This document shows positions 20,144-29,454 of a DNA stretch of 64,000 nucleotides, one piece after another. The DNA is from Bacteroidales bacterium (GTDB lineage: Bacteria > Bacteroidota > Bacteroidia > Bacteroidales > Lentimicrobiaceae). The translations under genes were made by a program, and so were the position numbers. The notes below the pieces were generated by a model. It did not search any database and was not told the origin of the DNA. It was given only the letters and a program-made list of their open reading frames with translations. The stretch is taken from the NCBI GenBank assembly GCA_016705005.1, contig JADIZB010000001.1, positions 897,600 through 961,599 of the forward strand. The letters run 5' to 3'. How positions within the stretch are numbered: the first letter of the stretch is position 1; every line of letters begins with the position of its first letter.

Positions 20144-20620
20144 TTACAAATAAACGGTCCCTGTTACGATCTGCAGAATCAGCAGGATAAACCGCTTCCA
20201 TGATCTCCAGCCATCCATTTCTGTCCGGGGCAGTACACCCGGGTTGTTGATATTATACGCATTCAGACCGGTGAAAAGTGCGGCCAGCTCAGCCCCGGTG
20301 GAGCTTCCCTTTACCTGGGTTTCAGTCATCCCCTTTTTATGCAGGCTGTAAATGTATCTAAAATAGGGCGTGTACAGTTGTTTATAGGATGCTGCTTCCG
20401 GGGGGAAGGTGGATTGAAGCCCGGAAACAAAGTCTGCTTCGCTCATTCCCGGTTTATAAACAGCTGTGGTTTGAACCAATGCATCAGCATCAAGGATCCT
20501 TGCATGTTGAAGAATTGTTTTTCCTTCTACTACATCTGAGACCTTAAATACTTTCTGGGCATGAACAACTGAAACTATTGCCAAAAAGGCCATAAAAACG
20601 AGAAATTTTGAAGTTTTCAT
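20144..20620 (-). CDS. Small exported protein, paralogue 1
   Basis: 158 residues starting at MKTSKFLVF; four upstream codons are also open, but this Met gives a clean signal peptide ending at VVHAQ. The mature part (KVFKVSDVVEGKTILQHA... FPPEAASYKQLYTPYFRYIYSLHKKGMTETQVKG) closely parallels the product of 23876-24349 along its whole length. The C-terminus is hydrophobic (FILLILQIVTGTVYL), which could anchor it or insert after export. I do not recognise the family. Its upstream region is also shared with the other copy, so gene and leader were duplicated together. Confidence 0.75.
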   Translation of the reverse strand: MKTSKFLVFMAFLAIVSVVHAQKVFKVSDVVEGKTILQHARILDADALVQTTAVYKPGMSEADFVSGLQSTFPPEAASYKQLYTPYFRYIYSLHKKGMTETQVKGSSTGAELAALFTGLNAYNINNPGVLPRTEMDGWRSWKRFILLILQIVTGTVYL

Positions 20621-20960
20621 ATTAAGAAACATTTATGTTGAATTATACCGGGAAATTTAACATCTAGCCGGGTTTTTGATGGTTTCCACTAACGCAGTCG
20701 AATTATATTACTGAATAACAGCTTTACTAACACTCGTCAGTTTTTTAATTCAAGTTTTGACTGATTCATCAAAACTGAAAGATGAATAGGGCTAATCTGT
20801 TGAAATACATATGTTTCAACTGAATTACTACAAGGCATTAACCATTCCTGGTGTAATTTTAATAAAAATACATAGCCTCCTTTGTTTTGGTTGGACCTGG
20901 TTATTCGCGTTTATCAGTCAGCCTCTCGGGAAGACTTTCTAATCCATATAAATCTGGGTT
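20621..20960 (-). promoter_or_regulatory. Duplicated upstream leader, copy 1
   Basis: Diverged copy of 24350-24680. Shared landmarks, read on the minus strand, are GACTGCGTTAGTGGAAACCATC, a CCGG-TAGATGTTAAATTT-CCGG dyad close to the start codon, TTTTGATGAA, GGAATGGTTAATGCC and, farthest upstream, GGCTGACTGATAAACGCGAAT. Indels between the copies exclude a conserved coding frame, so it is more likely a promoter with a structured 5' leader. Confidence 0.55.
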
Positions 20961-21393
20961 GGCTAGTCCCGATTTGAATTGAATTGGCTATAAAATTTCG
21001 ATTCTCTTTTGTTTGTATTGGTCTTATTTCGTCCCAAAGGGACTTCTTTGTATTTCTGTATGTCACAGTTCCCATATTCTGTCTCTATCGCGACATCTCT
21101 ATGAACGCAAACAGGGTAAGCAGCAAAACGCTTGTAACAATGAAACCAGAAGACGGGATTTACTTAGAACCAAATCATTCTCATTTAATTAAAGCCAGAC
21201 GCTTTTGTTGTGAAGGTCCCGGCCAGGGCCTGATATTGGTAGAATATTTATAAACCTCAGGTGATCAGAAACCCGTAGAGCCTATTCCGATGAAATCATA
21301 AGACGAAATACGATCAAGTGTTTTGTGGAATTCTTTGTTTTCCACGTTTACTCAATCCTTTGATAACTGCGTTTGATTCGGCCTGAATACCCG
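20961..21393. other. Intergenic, no supported gene
   Basis: An 89-codon plus-strand frame at 20984-21253 has no family features and looks accidental. I see no tRNA or strong terminator. The stretch separates the first exported paralogue from the 359-residue protein. Confidence 0.4.
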
Positions 21394-22473
21394 CTAGTTT
21401 CTATCTAGCATAAACGCCTCAATATCAGCAATCAATGTATCAATCTTCTTTTTATCTATGCTTTCCGGGGCGAATTTCCTGGCTGATAACAGGGCTTTTA
21501 TATATTCATTTAGGAGACTCTTCAATAATAGATTGTATTCCCGTTTATAGTCCTGAACCGTTTGATTCAGCCCTGGGATTTTAGATGCAATCGCCCCGCA
21601 CTGCTGAATAGCCTTATCAGAATTAAAAATCTGATAATCTATCTCTTGTATTACCGGATCGGGAAGCATCCTTGACAGCTGATAAAAGGTAGAATTGTCA
21701 TCACAGCCTATCGATGCATAGAGCTCCGTTTTATACAAGCCAACCTGGCTGATCAGAAAGGTATAGCGAAGGTTCAGGTTATCAATTCCGGAAATGTATT
21801 TGAGTGAAGCCACATTTAAAGCATCATAAAAGTCAATGTATGGCTGCAGTTCTTCACGGAAGGATTCAATACTTTGCTGACTGAATGCATCAATGGTGGT
21901 GTACTTAACGTCCCTGACCTTGTTTCCATCTTTCACAGCCTCTACTGTGGTTGAGCTGAATCCGGCAACTGAACTGATAATGGCAGATGTAACTGCTGTG
22001 ATCGGATTAAAACTTGACATCGAAGAAATAACCGGATTATTCACAATTTTAGCGATTATCTGACTAAATCTTGATTTTTCATGCTCAGAGGTTAACTCTT
22101 TCTTCAAATGCTTTTCAGATGCTTTGATGATGGTTTCACTGAACCGAAAACCTAGGATATCGCTCGTAGGATTGTTTGCCTGCATAAGTTTGGTAAAAAG
22201 ACCTGTTACAGCAATTTTGTCTGACGTTACTGTATAGTCTGAAGAAAGCTGTGAAACAATGGTAAATGCTTCGAAAATATTACTCCTAATCTTCGTATAG
22301 GTCATGCTATCTCTTGACCGGATTTGCAATTTCAGGCGATTGTTCTCTATCTGAATACTATTGCAAAGCTCTGTTAAGTCATTAACCCTTTTCTGAATGG
22401 GCAAAGGTGAGTTCTGTCCCTCTGCATCCGTCAGAGCAAATATTGAAAAAACCATCAGCCACAACCTGGTCAT
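21394..22473 (-). CDS. Hypothetical exported helical protein
   Basis: 359 residues with a signal peptide (MTRLWLMVFSIFALTDAEGQ). The mature N-terminus is a predicted coiled helix (VNDLTELCNSIQIENNRLKLQI). A Ser/Ala-rich hydrophobic segment lies at about 165-190 (NPITAVTSAIISSVAGFSS) and could be amphipathic or membrane-associated. The remainder looks all-helical. I recognise no family. It follows the retropepsin-PDZ gene by about 10 bp on the same strand, so the two are probably co-transcribed and may act together in the periplasm. Confidence 0.7.
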   Translation of the reverse strand: MTRLWLMVFSIFALTDAEGQNSPLPIQKRVNDLTELCNSIQIENNRLKLQIRSRDSMTYTKIRSNIFEAFTIVSQLSSDYTVTSDKIAVTGLFTKLMQANNPTSDILGFRFSETIIKASEKHLKKELTSEHEKSRFSQIIAKIVNNPVISSMSSFNPITAVTSAIISSVAGFSSTTVEAVKDGNKVRDVKYTTIDAFSQQSIESFREELQPYIDFYDALNVASLKYISGIDNLNLRYTFLISQVGLYKTELYASIGCDDNSTFYQLSRMLPDPVIQEIDYQIFNSDKAIQQCGAIASKIPGLNQTVQDYKREYNLLLKSLLNEYIKALLSARKFAPESIDKKKIDTLIADIEAFMLDRN

Positions 22474-22482
22474 GTTCTAGAC

Positions 22483-23719
22483 TTATAGAATAAACTTCAG
22501 AATTTCTTCACCACGTTTAACTATTATTTCATTATCGACCTTATTTCCATCTAGCCTGCTATATATTCTTTCAATCTCACACGGATCACCTTCATCAATA
22601 CGGATATTGTTAATGGAAATAATCTCATCTCCAATTTTCAAACCTGCCTTTTCTGCAATTGAGTTCACATATAGATTCATGATCCGGAATCCATCCGCTA
22701 TCGAATTATTTGGTTTCATTCCTTTTTTTAAAAAAAAAGCTGTCATCAGTCTTTCGAAAATTGGGGTTAGGTTGTAGATACAATTGATAGTTCTGATAGT
22801 CAACCAGAACATTAAATCTTTTAATGAAATCCATTCCGATTAAATTCAGGTTGATATTGTTCAATGATAAAATATGAACGGAATCAGCAGCCAATTCATC
22901 ATTTATCTGAACATCATATCTGATAAGTCTGGCCGTATCCTGTTTAGTGCCAGAAAGGGTATTGGAGATATATCCATAAAACACCGCTTCTTTTATATCT
23001 GAACCGGGTTGATGAACCAACTTTTTATAATCAGACGGGGATAGTAAAATGCTTCCGCTAAATCCAGTATCTAATACGAAATAATATTCCTGCGCTCCAA
23101 TACGCATTTTAATACTATGCCAGGAAAACCTCCTGTTGTAATTGTTTTCTGGTAGTATCCAATTTGTAAGTAATGGCAAAGTATCTAAAATGGATAATGT
23201 TGAATCCTGGAAATTTATCAGTAATATTTTATTGTTCTTTCCGGAAACACTGGTTCTAAAAAGATCACTTCCCCATATCCCATATATTTTATTACAAGCG
23301 TCCAAATGACTCCTGGTCAATGTTGATAGAAAGCCATTTTTCAGCGTAAACCAATCGGTGCTAATATCCCCAAACTGGTAGTACTTGATTCTTTGTGAAA
23401 TGCCATCTGCTGAGGTGGTTTTACCATAACCTAACACTGGTTTTTGATCAGATATCAAATTAAAGTAATTAGAATCAAGAAAAACAAAGCTTTTTGCCGA
23501 ACCTAAATCGAGCAAATAGTCCAATGATTTTGAATTTGTAAACCTTGTATCAATTAGAATCTGGTTATCAATAATCTTCATTTTCCCCGATCTCATTTCA
23601 AAGATCGTCTCTTCTTTCATAAATTGACGAGTAGCCCTGATTAAGTTACAACTTACACAAAAGCTGGCCAATAGTAAGAAAGTGATCGCTAATTTGCTAA
23701 ATAATCTCATAAATTGCAT
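22483..23719 (-). CDS. Retropepsin-like aspartyl protease with PDZ domain, frame broken
   Basis: Two overlapping frames make one protein. 22706-23719 encodes a signal peptide or lipoprotein signal (LLLASFCVSC) and two aspartyl-protease-like halves. The first has a degenerate LLDLGSAKSFV; the second has the canonical FVLDTGFSGSILL. The frame at 22483-22812 continues with a PDZ domain (NLYVNSIAEKAGLKIGDEIISINN). The break lies in a T9A7 run (minus strand; 22723-22738 on plus): removing one base joins FRKTDDSFF to LKKGMKPNNSIADGF. Retropepsin-like plus PDZ is a known Bacteroidota architecture, presumably an envelope protease. Sequencing error and phase variation are both possible causes. Confidence 0.8.
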
Positions 23720-23875
23720 GTGTTAAATTGTTTAGAAATGAATGTATGTTAGGTTATTTTGAATAGTACTCCGTCTTCTAAAAAGGTTATTCGTTTAAGA
23801 AGACGGAGTAATTATAAGGGAAGTCAGTGAAGATTTTATAGCAATGATTTCTAGTTTAAGAGCTAATAGTCTATC

Positions 23876-24349
23876 TTAAAGGAAGATAGTTATAATGATA
23901 ATTATTACTTGAGACGCAAAATCAAGAATTTTTTTCCATGGAAATTTATTCGCCTTCTGAATAATTCCAGGATTATTGTTATTCCATGTACCAAGATCAT
24001 TGCACAAAGCGGTAAATTCAACTCCTGTAATCTTTCCCCTCACCTGATTTTCCGTCAGGCCATTTTTGTGAAATGAGAAAACATATTTTAAATAGGGGGT
24101 GTACAGGTGCTTAAATGAAGCAGCCTCAGGTGGAAAATTCTTTTGCAATTCAGCAACAAATTCCATTTCAGTCATGCCTGTCTTGTAGATGGTCTTTGTC
24201 TGAAGAAAAGCATCAACATCTATTTTCTGAGCATGCTGAAGAATTGTTTTACCATCAACAACATCAGTTACTTTTATAACTTTTTGCGCCTGGGCAATAG
24301 TGACAAATGCCACAAGGAGAATGATTACCAATGATTTCAGGGTTTTCAT
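23876..24349 (-). CDS. Small exported protein, paralogue 2
   Basis: 157 residues: signal peptide MKTLKSLVIILLVAFVTIAQAQ, then KVIKVTDVVDGKTILQHAQ... FPPEAASFKHLYTPYLKYVFSFHKNGLTENQVRG, matching the product of 20144-20620 throughout, and a hydrophobic C-terminal tail (ASQVIIIIITIFL). No known family. The paralogues bracket the retropepsin-PDZ and 359-residue genes on the same strand, suggesting a local duplication around, or shared control of, that pair. Confidence 0.78.
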   Translation of the reverse strand: MKTLKSLVIILLVAFVTIAQAQKVIKVTDVVDGKTILQHAQKIDVDAFLQTKTIYKTGMTEMEFVAELQKNFPPEAASFKHLYTPYLKYVFSFHKNGLTENQVRGKITGVEFTALCNDLGTWNNNNPGIIQKANKFPWKKILDFASQVIIIIITIFL

Positions 24350-24680
24350 ATTTTTTGCGATTTAAAGGTTTATGCCCGGGAATTTGACATCTACCGGGCT
24401 ATGGATGGTTTTCCACTCACGCAGTCAAGGCTTCATAACAGGAAGCATCAATACTAACCATCGCCAGTTTGTTTTTCCTGAGTTCGTTCTGTTCATCAAA
24501 ACTGATAAGATGAAGAGGGTTAACCTAATGATTGTCAATAACATCATTTTATTCTTACAGGGCATTAACCATTCCGTGTAAAAATGTATTAACTTTGTTT
24601 TGCCTCGCTGTGAATTGGTTCGTACCTGGTTAAATTCGCGTTTATCAGTCAGCCTCACAGGGAGGCTTTCTTGTTTATAA
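24350..24680 (-). promoter_or_regulatory. Duplicated upstream leader, copy 2
   Basis: See copy 1 at 20621-20960. Near the start codon it has a CCCGG...CCGGG dyad around TAGATGTCAAATT. At its far end, AGCCTC-ACAG-GGAGGCT followed by TTTCTT (about 24652-24675 on plus) would also serve as a plus-strand terminator. A 77-codon frame inside is not kept in the other copy. Confidence 0.55.
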
Positions 24681-25247
24681 AATAATATGAAGGGGATGGC
24701 AAATCCCTTAATATGATGAATCGCTTTGCTCTGAATTGATGATTTCTTCCTTAAATTATTCCTGATTATTCTATACTTCAGAAATCACTTTTCCTAACTT
24801 TAATATTCCCGTTATAATTCTGAATCTGAAATTGAACCTATCACCTATCCTCTTTTTTCCTCAATAATTAGCATAGAATTTATCAATAAACAATAATGCG
24901 ATAGTACTGTTCGGTTGACTTATATACAAACAAATATAGTAAATAAAACAGTTAAATGCAATAATATGAGTAATTTAAAGTTTTCAACAATGTCTTTTGA
25001 TAATATGTATATAATATTTATCGAATCTTATATTATGTATTTATAATAATTTTATAAAATTGTTGAATTCTTGAAAACTCAAAATCTCCGGCAGCCCCTT
25101 TTTAAAATCTCTATAATTGCCATATTCTAAAACATAATCATTTCACATTTTTCGGACTTTCAATTTATAATATTCAATTGGATATACTATGAACTATATC
25201 TATATATGTGATACATCAGTAGTTGTATAATAATAAGGCCCTAATGC
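24681..25247. other. AT-rich intergenic region with an inverted repeat
   Basis: No gene. AGTTTTCAACAAT (24979-24991) and ATTGTTGAATTCTTGAAAACT (25059-25079) form an interrupted inverted repeat around a very AT-rich core with further TATAATATT/AATCTTATATT dyads. Confidence 0.45.
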
Positions 25248-25937
25248 TCAATCTCCCCCCCCCAACCGCTCCCAACCTACCCTGTAATACCGCTTTCCGC
25301 TCCCTCCGTTGCCATCATAAAGCTGAAGCACAAAGCCATTGCTGAATTGTTTTAAAGCCCCGATTTCATAATTATAAAAGGTAAGGGTGGCATCGCGCCG
25401 GTTTTCCAGGTCGATCAGGGTAAAGGCGGAGTCGCCGTAAGCATTGCCCCATCCCCATACGCTGCCGCTGAACGAACTGAACTCCGGCGGGCCGGGCAGC
25501 ACATAGTTGCGGGCGCCATCAAGGTCAAGCAACAGGTATTGCTCCCATTCAAAGCCCCAGGCATAGATGACCACCCGGTTTTCATAGCGGCCCACCAGGC
25601 GGTAGTCCAGCTGCCCCTTCAGGTCGGTGGTGGCGGGCACCCTTTTCAGGATCAGCGTATCCCCGTTTTCAAAGGTCAGGGGGGTGCCGGTCAGTGCCGG
25701 GTAAGCGGCGGACAACTCCTTTTCAGCTGCTCCGGGGTCACTGTAAAGCCTGTATTTCTCCTCCTGCCAGCTGTCGTTGGTAAAGCCGGCAAAGCCCGCT
25801 GAGTCGGTTTCCTGCAGGGTCAGTATGGCCCCGTGGTGGCTGGTGAGGCGGATAACGGGTCCTTCGGACCCTGAGGGCTGGCTGAAGGCCGTAAAGGCCA
25901 GGCCACAGACCAGGAAAAGGGTGAAACGTAATCTCAT
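25248..25937 (-). CDS. Hypothetical exported protein
   Basis: 229 residues with a signal peptide (MRLRFTLFLVCGLAFTAFSQ). The mature part is rich in Gly, aromatic residues and predicted beta-strands (GRYENRVVIYAWGFEWEQYLLLDLDGARNYV). A run GSVWGWGNAYGDSAF is followed by FTLIDLENRRDATLTFYNYEIG, and the end is Gly-rich. I do not recognise a family; a periplasmic or surface beta-sheet protein is likely. GC is higher than in the neighbours on its left and the frame is intact. Confidence 0.72.
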   Translation of the reverse strand: MRLRFTLFLVCGLAFTAFSQPSGSEGPVIRLTSHHGAILTLQETDSAGFAGFTNDSWQEEKYRLYSDPGAAEKELSAAYPALTGTPLTFENGDTLILKRVPATTDLKGQLDYRLVGRYENRVVIYAWGFEWEQYLLLDLDGARNYVLPGPPEFSSFSGSVWGWGNAYGDSAFTLIDLENRRDATLTFYNYEIGALKQFSNGFVLQLYDGNGGSGKRYYRVGWERLGGGD

Positions 25938-26060
25938 GACGGAAACTTAAGGTTACAGGCCACTGGATGCCGGCCCACCGAAAGATACAAAGAAAAACGG
26001 GATCATCCCACTCAGTGCAGGGTGGTTCCGGTTTATTCAGCGCCCTGCGGACATGGAAGT

Positions 26061-26399
26061 CTATTTATTGGCCGACGACATAAAATAGAGCGAGACGGAG
26101 AGCAGCATCAGGTTGAGCACCTGTGCGGTGGTTACGGCGGGTTCGAAGCCCAGGTAGAGCCGGTAGATCATCAGCAGGCAGAGCAGCAGGGCCGACACCA
26201 CGGTGAGGGCGGGTTTGGCGGTAAAGCCGCCGGTAAAGAGCAGCAGGCCGAACATTACAAAGGCCAGGGCGATAAAGAAGGCTTGCGTTTCATACTGCAG
26301 GTCCAGCACGGTTTGGCCATGCAGCAGCAAAAGATAGGCCGGCAGGGTGATCCGCAGCAGCCAACGGGCAGCGGGAAGCAGCGATTTAACAGGTTTCAT
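26061..26399 (-). CDS. Small integral membrane protein
   Basis: About 112 residues from MKPVKSLLPAARWLLRI with four predicted transmembrane segments (around AYLLLLHG, FIALAFVMFGLLLFTGGF, LTVVSALLLCLLMIYRLYLGF and VLNLMLLSVSLYFM). The frame is open upstream to 26609, but the extra 70 codons are Arg/Pro-rich and overlap repeat sequence, so I trimmed the start to Met 71. No family recognised. Confidence 0.65.
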   Translation of the reverse strand: MKPVKSLLPAARWLLRITLPAYLLLLHGQTVLDLQYETQAFFIALAFVMFGLLLFTGGFTAKPALTVVSALLLCLLMIYRLYLGFEPAVTTAQVLNLMLLSVSLYFMSSANK

Positions 26400-27229
26400 G
26401 GGCGGGGTTTTTCGCGGGTTGTTGTTATGCAAGTTTAGCAAAAAAACCAATATCCGGACCTTTAATCGTCCGCAAGCCGGCTTTCGTATAGTTCGCGTAA
26501 GTCGATTCCTGATCCTTATGTTGGTCGGGCCCGGTGGTCGGGCAGCTTGCCCCGCAGTAACGAAGTGCAGGCGGGGTAGTCGGGACCACTGCCATGGGGG
26601 ATTGATCACCGTCGCTATAGTCGCCTTCTTTCGCTATAGTCGCTCAGCTTGTGGTGAGCCTGTCGAACCTGTTGGTGAGCCTGTCTGACTGGCATCAGCC
26701 AGGCAGGCGAAGTCGAACCTGTTGGTGAGCGAAGTCGAACCATCTGATTAACCACTCCTTCCTATAACTACTAAGACACTTAGATCACTTAGGAGCACTT
26801 AGGCAAGGTTTGTTATTCTAAGTGTATCTCAGTGTTCTACGTGTCTCAGTGGTCGGATTTTTCGTTTTAATCGTGGTGAGCTTGTCGAACCTGTTGGTGA
26901 GCTTGTCGAACCTGTTGGTGAGCTTGTCGAACCATCGCTTTAGTCGCTCGGCTTGTGGTGAGCGCAGTCGAACCATCGCTCCCCCACTCTACCGCAATTG
27001 AACGGCGAAGCCATTGAACAAATTGAATGCGCGAAGCGATTGAACTTCTAACGTCTAACGCCTAACCCCAAACGCGCGAAGCGCATTGAACTCTTGAACG
27101 GCGAAGCCATTGAACATTGATCAGCCGAAGGCTATTGAACCGCGAAGCAATTGAACTTCTAACGTCTAACGCCTAACCCCAAACGCGCGCAGCGCATTGA
27201 ACACATTGAACATCTAGCGCCCAACCAAA
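26400..27229. repeat. Mosaic of short Bacteroidota-type intergenic repeats
   Basis: Several families lie side by side. GGTGAGC(C/T)TGTCGAACC modules recur with the spacer TGTTGGTGAGC between about 26650 and 26970. A hairpin unit of the ACTAAGACACTTAGATCAC type sits at 26761-26870, related to the arrays at 14.3 and 39.1 kb. GAACTTCTAACGTCTAACGCC plus AACCCCAAACGCGCGAAGCGC appears at about 27045 and again at about 27150. AGGCAGGC dyads occur near 26690-26710. No gene is present. Confidence 0.75.
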
Positions 27230-27290
27230 AACTGTTAACTGTTAACTGTTAACTGTTAACTGTTAACTGTTAACTGTTATCTGTTATCTG
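27230..27290. repeat. 7-bp tandem repeat (ACTGTTA)n at the aspS 3' end
   Basis: About eight units of ACTGTTA/GTTAACT, the last two mutated to TCTGTTA, ending directly at the aspS stop codon (27292-27294). As it lies in the 3' end of the aspS transcript it could change length by slippage without touching the protein. Confidence 0.85.
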
Positions 27291-27291
27291 A

Positions 27292-29046
27292 TCACTTGCC
27301 CTGGAGGTTAACAATCAGCCGGAGCTCGTCAAGCTGTTCCTGTTTGATGGGTGAAGGTGAATCGATCATCACATCGCGGCCGTTGTTGTTTTTCGGGAAG
27401 GCGATGTAGTCGCGGATGCTGTCGGAGCCTCCGAAGAGCGAACACATGCGGTCGAAGCCGAAGGCGATGCCTCCATGGGGAGGGGCACCGAATTCAAAGG
27501 CATTCATCAGGAAGCCGAACTGGGCCTGGGCATCTTCGTCGGTAAAGCCCAGGATGGTGAACATCTTTTTCTGCAGATCCTTGTTGTGGATACGGATGGA
27601 TCCGCCGCCGATCTCCACCCCGTTGATCACCAGGTCGTAGGCATTGGCGCGCACCTTGCCCGGGTCGGTATCGAGCAGCGGGATATCTTCGGGTTTGGGC
27701 GAGGTGAAGGGATGGTGCATGGCATAATAGCGCCGGGTATCTTCGTCCCATTCGAGCAGCGGGAAGTCGACCACCCACAGGGGGGCAAACACCTCCGGGG
27801 TACGGAGCCCCAGCTGACCACCCATTTCGAGGCGCAGTTCCGACAAGGCCTTGCGGGTTTTATTGGCAGCCCCGGCCAGGATCAGCATCAGGTCGCCCGG
27901 TTTGGCGTCAAAAGCCAGGGCCCATTTTTTCAGTTCCTCTTCGCTGTAGAACTTATCCACCGACGATTTGAGGGTGCCGTCTTCGTTGTAACGGACATAG
28001 ATCAGTCCGCCGGCACCGATCTGCGGGCGTTTCACGAAATCGGTGAGGGCGTCGAGCTGTTTGCGGGTATATACCGCACAGGCGGTGGCATTGATGCCGG
28101 CCACAAGTTCGGCATCGTCGAAAACCTTGAATTCGTGTCCTTTGACCATGCCGGTGAGTTCAACGATGGTCATGCCGAAGCGGATATCGGGTTTGTCGTT
28201 GCCATAGAGGCGCATGGCATCGGCATAGGTCATGCGGGGCAGTTTCGCGGTTTCAACGCCCTTAACAGTTTTGAAAAGATGGCGGGTGAGTCCTTCGAAG
28301 GTGTCGAGGATATCGTCCTGGGTGATAAACGACATTTCGCAGTCGATCTGGGTGAATTCCGGCTGGCGGTCGGCCCTGAGGTCTTCGTCGCGGAAGCATT
28401 TCACAATCTGGAAATACTTGTCGATGCCGGCCACCATCAGCAGTTGCTTGAAGGTTTGCGGCGACTGGGGCAGGGCGTAGAACTGACCTTCGTTCATGCG
28501 TGAAGGCACCACAAAGTCACGGGCGCCTTCAGGGGTCGATTTGATCAGCACCGGGGTTTCCACTTCGATGAACCCGATGTTGTTCATATAGAGGCGGGTT
28601 TCGATGCCCATGCGGTGCCTGAGCATCAGGTTGTCGCGTACGGTATTGCGGCGGAGGTCGAGGTAGCGGTATTTCATCCGGAGCTCATCACCCCCGTCGG
28701 TATTGTCTTCGATGGTGAAGGGCGGGGTTTTGAAGGTGTTGAGGATCTCAAGTACATCCACGATGATTTCGATGTCGCCGGTCGGCATTTTTGGGTTTTT
28801 GTTGCTCCGTTCGGCCACCTGTCCGGTAACCCTGATCACGAATTCGCGGCCGAGTTTCCGGGCTTCTTCGCAAAGCGCTGCATTGGTTTCCATATTGAAT
28901 ACCAGCTGGGTGATGCCGTAACGGTCGCGCAGGTCAATAAATGTCATTCCGCCGAGGTCGCGTGAGCGCTGTACCCAGCCGCTCAGGGTAGCTGTATGTC
29001 CTTTGTGTGTAAGGTTAAGTTCTCCGCAGGTGTGTGAACGTAGCAT
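27292..29046 (-). CDS. aspS: Aspartyl-tRNA synthetase
   Basis: Class II synthetase of 584 residues from MLRSHTCGEL. Eight further codons are open upstream, but their start would overlap the -7 box at 29068-29075. An OB-fold anticodon-binding domain comes first (GWVQRSRDLGGMTFIDLRDRYG). Motif 2 is CFRDEDLRADRQPEFTQID. A bacterial-type GAD insertion (about 290-410) is followed by motif 3, GIAFGFDRMCSLFGG. It charges tRNA-Asp; whether it also charges tRNA-Asn cannot be told from this window. The frame is clean and GC-rich. Confidence 0.97.
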   Translation of the reverse strand: MLRSHTCGELNLTHKGHTATLSGWVQRSRDLGGMTFIDLRDRYGITQLVFNMETNAALCEEARKLGREFVIRVTGQVAERSNKNPKMPTGDIEIIVDVLEILNTFKTPPFTIEDNTDGGDELRMKYRYLDLRRNTVRDNLMLRHRMGIETRLYMNNIGFIEVETPVLIKSTPEGARDFVVPSRMNEGQFYALPQSPQTFKQLLMVAGIDKYFQIVKCFRDEDLRADRQPEFTQIDCEMSFITQDDILDTFEGLTRHLFKTVKGVETAKLPRMTYADAMRLYGNDKPDIRFGMTIVELTGMVKGHEFKVFDDAELVAGINATACAVYTRKQLDALTDFVKRPQIGAGGLIYVRYNEDGTLKSSVDKFYSEEELKKWALAFDAKPGDLMLILAGAANKTRKALSELRLEMGGQLGLRTPEVFAPLWVVDFPLLEWDEDTRRYYAMHHPFTSPKPEDIPLLDTDPGKVRANAYDLVINGVEIGGGSIRIHNKDLQKKMFTILGFTDEDAQAQFGFLMNAFEFGAPPHGGIAFGFDRMCSLFGGSDSIRDYIAFPKNNNGRDVMIDSPSPIKQEQLDELRLIVNLQGK

Positions 29047-29067
29047 AATATCGGATTTTGAAAGGCG

Positions 29068-29075
29068 CAAAATTA
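29068..29075 (-). promoter_or_regulatory. Putative -7 box TAATTTTG upstream of aspS
   Basis: Fits TAnnTTTG on the minus strand, 21 bp before the chosen ATG (29046). It argues against the longer start at 29070. No well-spaced -33 TTG is seen. Confidence 0.45.
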
Positions 29076-29454
29076 AGCATTTTCAGCCAAAGAGACGGAG
29101 AGTAAGTGATTGTTTGAATTTGGGGGGGAAAAATCCAGAAAAGTTGCCCTCCCGCCTCCGACCTCACAGACCTGCACTGGAAAAGGGGGTGAGCTAAATC
29201 AATGTGCAGTTTTTTGAACAGTCTTTACTTTAAATTAACAGCTTTCAATTTTTCCTGGGTGATTGGAGAATCTTTCATAGAGTTGGTGCTGTTGAGAGTG
29301 AATGACTTTGAACCAGTGACGCAGTTAGTAATTTAATTTAGTCAAATCACAGATTTCCGGTATTACCTTTTGCCTGAAACCTGATAAAGAATAAATAATC
29401 AGGGGCAACACCCTGACAGGGATCACTCGTCACACTACTAATACTCCGGGAACT
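29076..29454. other. Divergent intergenic region
   Basis: About 380 bp between aspS and the first exported paralogue. No gene, repeat or clear terminator seen. Confidence 0.4.

Noticed and set aside
20984..21253. 89-codon plus-strand frame
   Set aside because: No domain or signal and no close neighbour on the strand.
22723..22738. Programmed ribosomal frameshift
   Set aside because: The run is slippery, but the shift needed is +1 and other genes here carry similar one-base breaks, so error or slippage is simpler. I keep phase variation as a finding only.
24425..24658. 77-codon minus-strand frame inside the duplicated leader
   Set aside because: The second copy of the leader has indels that destroy this frame, so it is not under coding constraint.
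27475..28503. 342-codon plus-strand frame
   Set aside because: It lies fully antisense to aspS, whose motifs are unambiguous; high GC leaves the opposite strand open.
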